Shown here: piece after piece, positions 6,482 through 8,578 of the stretch
How positions within the stretch are numbered: position 1 is the stretch's first letter
How the letters are laid out: each line of letters opens with the position of its first letter
DNA from: an uncultured Oscillibacter sp.
GTDB taxonomy: Bacteria; Bacillota; Clostridia; Oscillospirales; Oscillospiraceae
DNA: 8,578 nucleotides
Reading direction: 5' to 3'
NCBI GenBank assembly: GCA_910586735.1
Contig: CAJUJW010000088.1
Coordinates: 1-8,578 of the forward strand
Made by a program: the position numbers and the translations under genes
The notes under the pieces: model-generated
What the model was told of the DNA's origin: nothing
Seen by the model: the letters and a program-made list of their open reading frames with translations, nothing else
The model's database searches: none

Positions 6482-6545
6482 AGAAATTCCTGCCACCGTT
6501 CCGTTTCCGCCTTGCGGCGAAAACTGCACTATGGCAGGAATTTCT
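6482..6545. repeat. 14-bp inverted repeat with nested hairpin, just after the tRNA pair
   Basis: AGAAATTCCTGCCA (6482-6495) and TGGCAGGAATTTCT (6532-6545) are perfect inverse complements around a 36-nt interior. The interior holds a second stem, CGCC-TTGC-GGCG (6508-6519). The outer repeat begins 4 nt after the tRNA CCA. No U-run follows directly, so it may be a processing or 3'-end-protecting structure rather than the terminator itself. Confidence 0.6.
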
Positions 6546-6551
6546 TCGCTT

Positions 6552-6586
6552 CCCCTCTGGAACCGCTTCGCTGGGTTCCAGAGGGG
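6552..6586. repeat. 13-bp inverted repeat (second hairpin of the array)
   Basis: CCCCTCTGGAACC (6552-6564) pairs perfectly with GGTTCCAGAGGGG (6574-6586) around a 9-nt loop containing CTTCGCT. A smaller CGCG-ATA-CGCG stem follows at 6590-6600. Neither is followed by a U-run. The element lies between the convergent ends of the tRNA unit and the small minus-strand gene. Confidence 0.6.
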
Positions 6587-6605
6587 GGCCGCGATACGCG
6601 AAAGA

Positions 6606-6646
6606 GCCGTGGAATCCTTGCGGATTCCACGGCCCCTTCGCTTTTT
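6606..6646 (+). terminator. Strong hairpin terminator for the tRNA unit, possibly bidirectional
   Basis: GCCGTGGAATCC (6606-6617) pairs perfectly with GGATTCCACGGC (6622-6633) around TTGC. CCCTTCGC and then TTTTT (6642-6646) follow. The U-run is 8 nt from the stem, farther than in an ideal plus-strand terminator. On the minus strand the loop is GCAA, a GNRA tetraloop, and the stem is followed directly by TCTTT, so it probably also terminates the small gene ending at 6680. Confidence 0.7.
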
Positions 6647-6679
6647 GGCTCCTCACAGCTTTTGAGCTTTTGGGCTTCT

Positions 6680-6850
6680 CTACTCTCCGGTGTAGGTCTC
6701 CAGCATTTCTGTGACCTCCTTCAGCCGCTTCAGGTCGGCCCGGAAGGTCGTCTCCTGCTCCGCCGGGCCCATCTGGTCCAAGCGGTTCATGTGCCGCCCG
6801 ACGGTGTCCCGCAGATCCGTCAGAGCCGCGGTCAGCTGCTCGTGGTTCAT
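6680..6850 (-). CDS. Hypothetical 56-residue protein, probably coiled-coil
   Basis: I do not recognise this protein. It is short, charged and soluble-looking, with no signal peptide or membrane segment. Two amphipathic stretches, around LTAALTDLRDTV (6-17) and FRADLKRLKEVTEMLETY (36-53), show heptad-like leucine spacing and suggest a helical hairpin or coiled coil. Codon third positions are very rich in G/C, as in the neighbouring real genes, which supports coding. The ATG at 6850 has AAGGAGG about 10 nt upstream; a second GAGGAGG lies only 1 nt from the ATG. The frame is open upstream to 7162, but that stretch is Arg/Gly-rich and lacks a coding look, so it was not used. The gene converges on the tRNA unit and is divergent from rpoB. 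Function unknown. Confidence 0.6.
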   Translation of the reverse strand: MNHEQLTAALTDLRDTVGRHMNRLDQMGPAEQETTFRADLKRLKEVTEMLETYTGE

Positions 6851-6909
6851 GCCTCCTCTTCCTCCTTTTCTATGCCTCCGGCGGCGGGCCGGGGCGGTCT
6901 CATCCCATC

Positions 6910-6925
6910 GGCGGCTTCCGCCGCC
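6910..6925 (-). promoter_or_regulatory. GC hairpin upstream of the small minus-strand gene
   Basis: A perfect 6-bp stem, GGCGGC/GCCGCC, with a 4-nt loop (GGAA on the minus strand) lies about 60 nt upstream of the ATG at 6850, in the presumed leader. No U-run follows. It resembles the stems in the nifJ and rpoB leaders but is farther from the ribosome binding site. Confidence 0.3.
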
Positions 6926-7071
6926 CGGATGTCCTCTGTCTCTGCGTTTATCCCATTTTCCCGTCCGGCCTCCCCCGCTTCTCCGGCGCGGACGGGTTCC
7001 CTTCTTTGAACAGCGGGGTCTCTCAAGGAAAAACCGCCGCCGGTAGCGGGCGAAAACGCCCTTTGGACATA

Positions 7072-7099
7072 AAAATAGAGGCAAAATGCCCCTTGACAA
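7072..7099 (-). promoter_or_regulatory. Possible minus-strand promoter overlapping the rpoB -35 box
   Basis: On the minus strand TTGTCA (7094-7099) is followed after 16 bp by TATTTT (7072-7077). The -35 box overlaps the plus-strand TTGACA of rpoB by five bases. It would give a leader of over 200 nt for the small gene at 6680-6850. The -10 box has only four of six consensus bases, so this is tentative. Confidence 0.35.
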
Positions 7100-7121
7100 C
7101 CTTACTATATCGTGGTAAAAT
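7093..7121 (+). promoter_or_regulatory. Promoter of rpoB
   Basis: TTGACA (7093-7098) and TAAAAT (7116-7121) are 17 bp apart, and the -10 is preceded by TGG as an extended -10 element. This is a near-perfect sigma-70-type promoter. It places the transcript start near 7128, about 160 nt before the rpoB start codon, so rpoB here does not depend on an upstream gene for transcription. Confidence 0.85.
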
Positions 7122-7134
7122 AAAGCACTTATCG

Positions 7135-7268
7135 GCAGCGGGCGGAACGCCCCCTGCTTCATACCTTAATCGGAGTATAGCACATTTCCCAGAAGATTGC
7201 AAGAGCAGGGCGAGGGGTTTTTAACAACCGTGCCCGGCGTGTCCCCATCCCCGCCGCCTGGGGGCGGC
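7135..7268 (+). promoter_or_regulatory. Structured rpoB leader
   Basis: The 160-nt leader can form three stems. The first is GCAG-c-GGGCG/CGCCC-c-CTGC (7135-7157), nine pairs with one C:C mismatch. The second is TGCT-tc-ATAC/GTAT-AGCA (7155-7182). The third is GCCGCC/GGCGGC (7253-7268), 3 nt before the AAGGTGA ribosome binding site. GCAGGG (7205-7210) can compete for CCCTGC (7152-7157) and is soon followed by GAGGGG and five Ts (7218-7222), an arrangement that resembles an attenuator. Regulation is inferred. Confidence 0.4.
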
Positions 7269-7286
7269 AGAAAGGTGAATGTGAAG

Positions 7287-8578
7287 ATGGCCAAAGACAA
7301 GTATTACGGCAAAACCCTTCGCAAGAACTTCGCCCGCTACGAGGAAGTCGTCTCCATGCCCAACCTCCTGGAAATCCAGAAGACCTCCTATCAGGAGTTC
7401 CTGGACACCGGCCTCCGGGAGGTCTTTGCCGACGTGGGCGCCATCAGCGACTACCAGGGCAATCTGGAGCTGACCTTCATCGACTACAAGATGGACGAAA
7501 AGCCCAAATACGACGTGGAGGAGTGCAAGGCCCGGGACGCCAACTACGCCGCGCCCCTGAAGGTCAAGGTCCGCCTGCGGAACAAGGAGACCGAGGAGAT
7601 CAAGGAGCAGGAGATCTTCATGGGGGACTTCCCCCTGATGACCCACTCGGGCACCTTCATCGTCAACGGCGCGGAGCGCGTCGTCGTCTCCCAGATCGTC
7701 CGCTCCCCCGGCGTGTACTACGGCCACGAGGTGGACCTCAAGACGGACCTGCCCATCCTCACCTCCCAGGTCATCCCCCAGCGGGGCGCCTGGCTGGAGT
7801 ATGAGACCGACGCCAACGAGCTCTTCTGGGTCCGCATCGACAAGAACCGGAAGCTCCCCGTCACCTGCCTCCTCCGGGCCATCGGACTGAAGACGGACCA
7901 GGAGATTCTGGACCGCTTCGGGGACGACCCCCGCATCGTGGCCACCCTGGAGAAGGACCCCTGCAAGTCCTATGAGGACGCCATGCTGGAGATCTACCGC
8001 CGCCTCCGTCCCGGCGAGCCCCCCACGGTGGAGGCCAGCGAGACCCTGGTGAACGGGCTCTTCTTCGACCCCCGGCGGTACGACCTGTCCGTGGTGGGCC
8101 GGTACAAGTTCAACAAGAAGCTGTCCCTGTGGCAGCGGGTCACGGGGCGGAAGCTGGCCTACCCTGTGGCGGACCCCGCCACAGGCGAGATTCTCTTTGA
8201 CGAGGGCTATCTCCTCACCAAGGAGGACGCCCGGACCCTGGACGCCGTGGGCGTCAGCGACGTGACCATCGACGTGGACGGAGAGCCCCTGCGGGTCACC
8301 TCCAACGGCATGTGCGACATGAGCCGCTACGTGGACTTCGACCCCTGGACCTCCTGCCGCATCAAGGAGCGGGTCCGCTTCGCCGTCCTCCAGGAGCTGC
8401 TGGGCCAGTACAGCGGGGAGGAGCTCATCGACCAGATCATCCTCCACAAGGACCAGCTGGTTCCAAAGCACATCATTGTGGACGACATCCTCACGTCCAT
8501 CAACTATATGAACGGGCTGGCCCGGGGCATCTCCGTCAAGGACGACATCGACCACCTGGGCAACCGCCGCCTGCGCTG
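7287..8578 (+). CDS. rpoB: RNA polymerase beta subunit, N-terminal 430 codons (cut by window edge)
   Basis: Encodes the beta subunit of RNA polymerase, which forms the catalytic core of transcription with beta-prime. The N-terminus is typical, including SMPNLLEIQKTSYQEFL near residues 23-39. The family hallmark around MTHSGTFIVNGAERVVVSQ (118-136), followed by RSPGV (139-143), is intact. The protrusion and lobe domains are present, and the sequence reaches DIDHLGNRRLR (420-430) at the edge. The rifampicin-resistance cluster and the active-site part lie just beyond the window. I chose the ATG at 7287 because AAGGTGA lies about 9 nt upstream and MAKDKYYG is a natural start. In-frame GTG codons at 7275 and 7281 overlap or crowd that binding site. 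It has its own promoter and leader. No rplL gene precedes it, unlike the common rplJ-rplL-rpoB order. Confidence 0.97.
   Translation, partial: MAKDKYYGKTLRKNFARYEEVVSMPNLLEIQKTSYQEFLDTGLREVFADVGAISDYQGNLELTFIDYKMDEKPKYDVEECKARDANYAAPLKVKVRLRNKETEEIKEQEIFMGDFPLMTHSGTFIVNGAERVVVSQIVRSPGVYYGHEVDLKTDLPILTSQVIPQRGAWLEYETDANELFWVRIDKNRKLPVTCLLRAIGLKTDQEILDRFGDDPRIVATLEKDPCKSYEDAMLEIYRRLRPGEPPTVEASETLVNGLFFDPRRYDLSVVGRYKFNKKLSLWQRVTGRKLAYPVADPATGEILFDEGYLLTKEDARTLDAVGVSDVTIDVDGEPLRVTSNGMCDMSRYVDFDPWTSCRIKERVRFAVLQELLGQYSGEELIDQIILHKDQLVPKHIIVDDILTSINYMNGLARGISVKDDIDHLGNRRLR

Noticed and set aside
6248..6529. A 93-codon minus-strand frame containing SGIRTHG and EGFEPS-like segments
   Set aside because: This is the well-known spurious protein produced by translating the antisense strand of serine tRNA genes. 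Both tRNAs fold perfectly on the plus strand.
6272..6646. Possible integration site of a mobile element at the tRNA 3' ends
   Set aside because: No integrase gene follows, no duplicated tRNA 3' end was seen downstream, and the next gene is a small unrelated frame.
7221..8555. A 444-codon minus-strand frame opposite rpoB
   Set aside because: It is antisense to an unmistakable RNA polymerase beta N-terminus, with Val/Leu/His/Gly-rich composition and no domain.

Overview
The window is GC-rich bacterial DNA with strong purine-rich ribosome binding sites, sigma-70-type promoters and very high G/C at third codon positions. A large single-chain pyruvate:ferredoxin oxidoreductase points to an anaerobe. 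Together these suggest a GC-rich member of the Clostridia/Eubacteriales, such as an Oscillospiraceae-like gut bacterium. The lineage is an inference; no phylogenetic marker was compared.

Layout, left to right. (1) Positions 1-2942, minus strand: most of a pyruvate:ferredoxin (flavodoxin) oxidoreductase gene (nifJ type). Its C-terminus lies off the left edge, and it has its own near-consensus promoter and a structured leader. (2) 3074-3673, minus: a small membrane protein of the YgjV family. (3) 3674-3847: back-to-back promoters with a GGAAATTTCC palindrome between their -35 boxes. (4) 3848-5365, plus: a ComM/YifB-type AAA+ ATPase (Mg-chelatase-like), followed by a likely bidirectional terminator at 5392-5424. 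(5) 5448-5975, minus: a nitroreductase-family flavoprotein, convergent with comM. (6) 5976-6271: divergent promoters for the nitroreductase and for a tRNA pair. (7) 6272-6477, plus: tRNA-Ser(UGA) and tRNA-Ser(GCU). (8) 6478-6679: a run of perfect inverted repeats between convergent transcription units, ending in a terminator. (9) 6680-6850, minus: an unrecognised 56-residue, probably coiled-coil protein. (10) 6851-7286: a promoter region with overlapping divergent -35 boxes and a structured rpoB leader. (11) 7287-8578, plus: the first 430 codons of rpoB, running off the right edge.

The genes do not form one pathway. They are housekeeping units (central anaerobic carbon metabolism, DNA uptake/recombination, serine tRNAs, RNA polymerase), each with its own promoter. 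I see no phage, transposon, CRISPR or defence system and no convincing new multi-gene system. The most interesting signals are regulatory. The nifJ and rpoB leaders carry almost the same 19-nt hairpin beside the ribosome binding site, and compact GC hairpins occur in other leaders too. There is a dyad between the comM and ygjV-like promoters, and a hairpin array with a recurring CTTCGCT element follows the tRNA genes.
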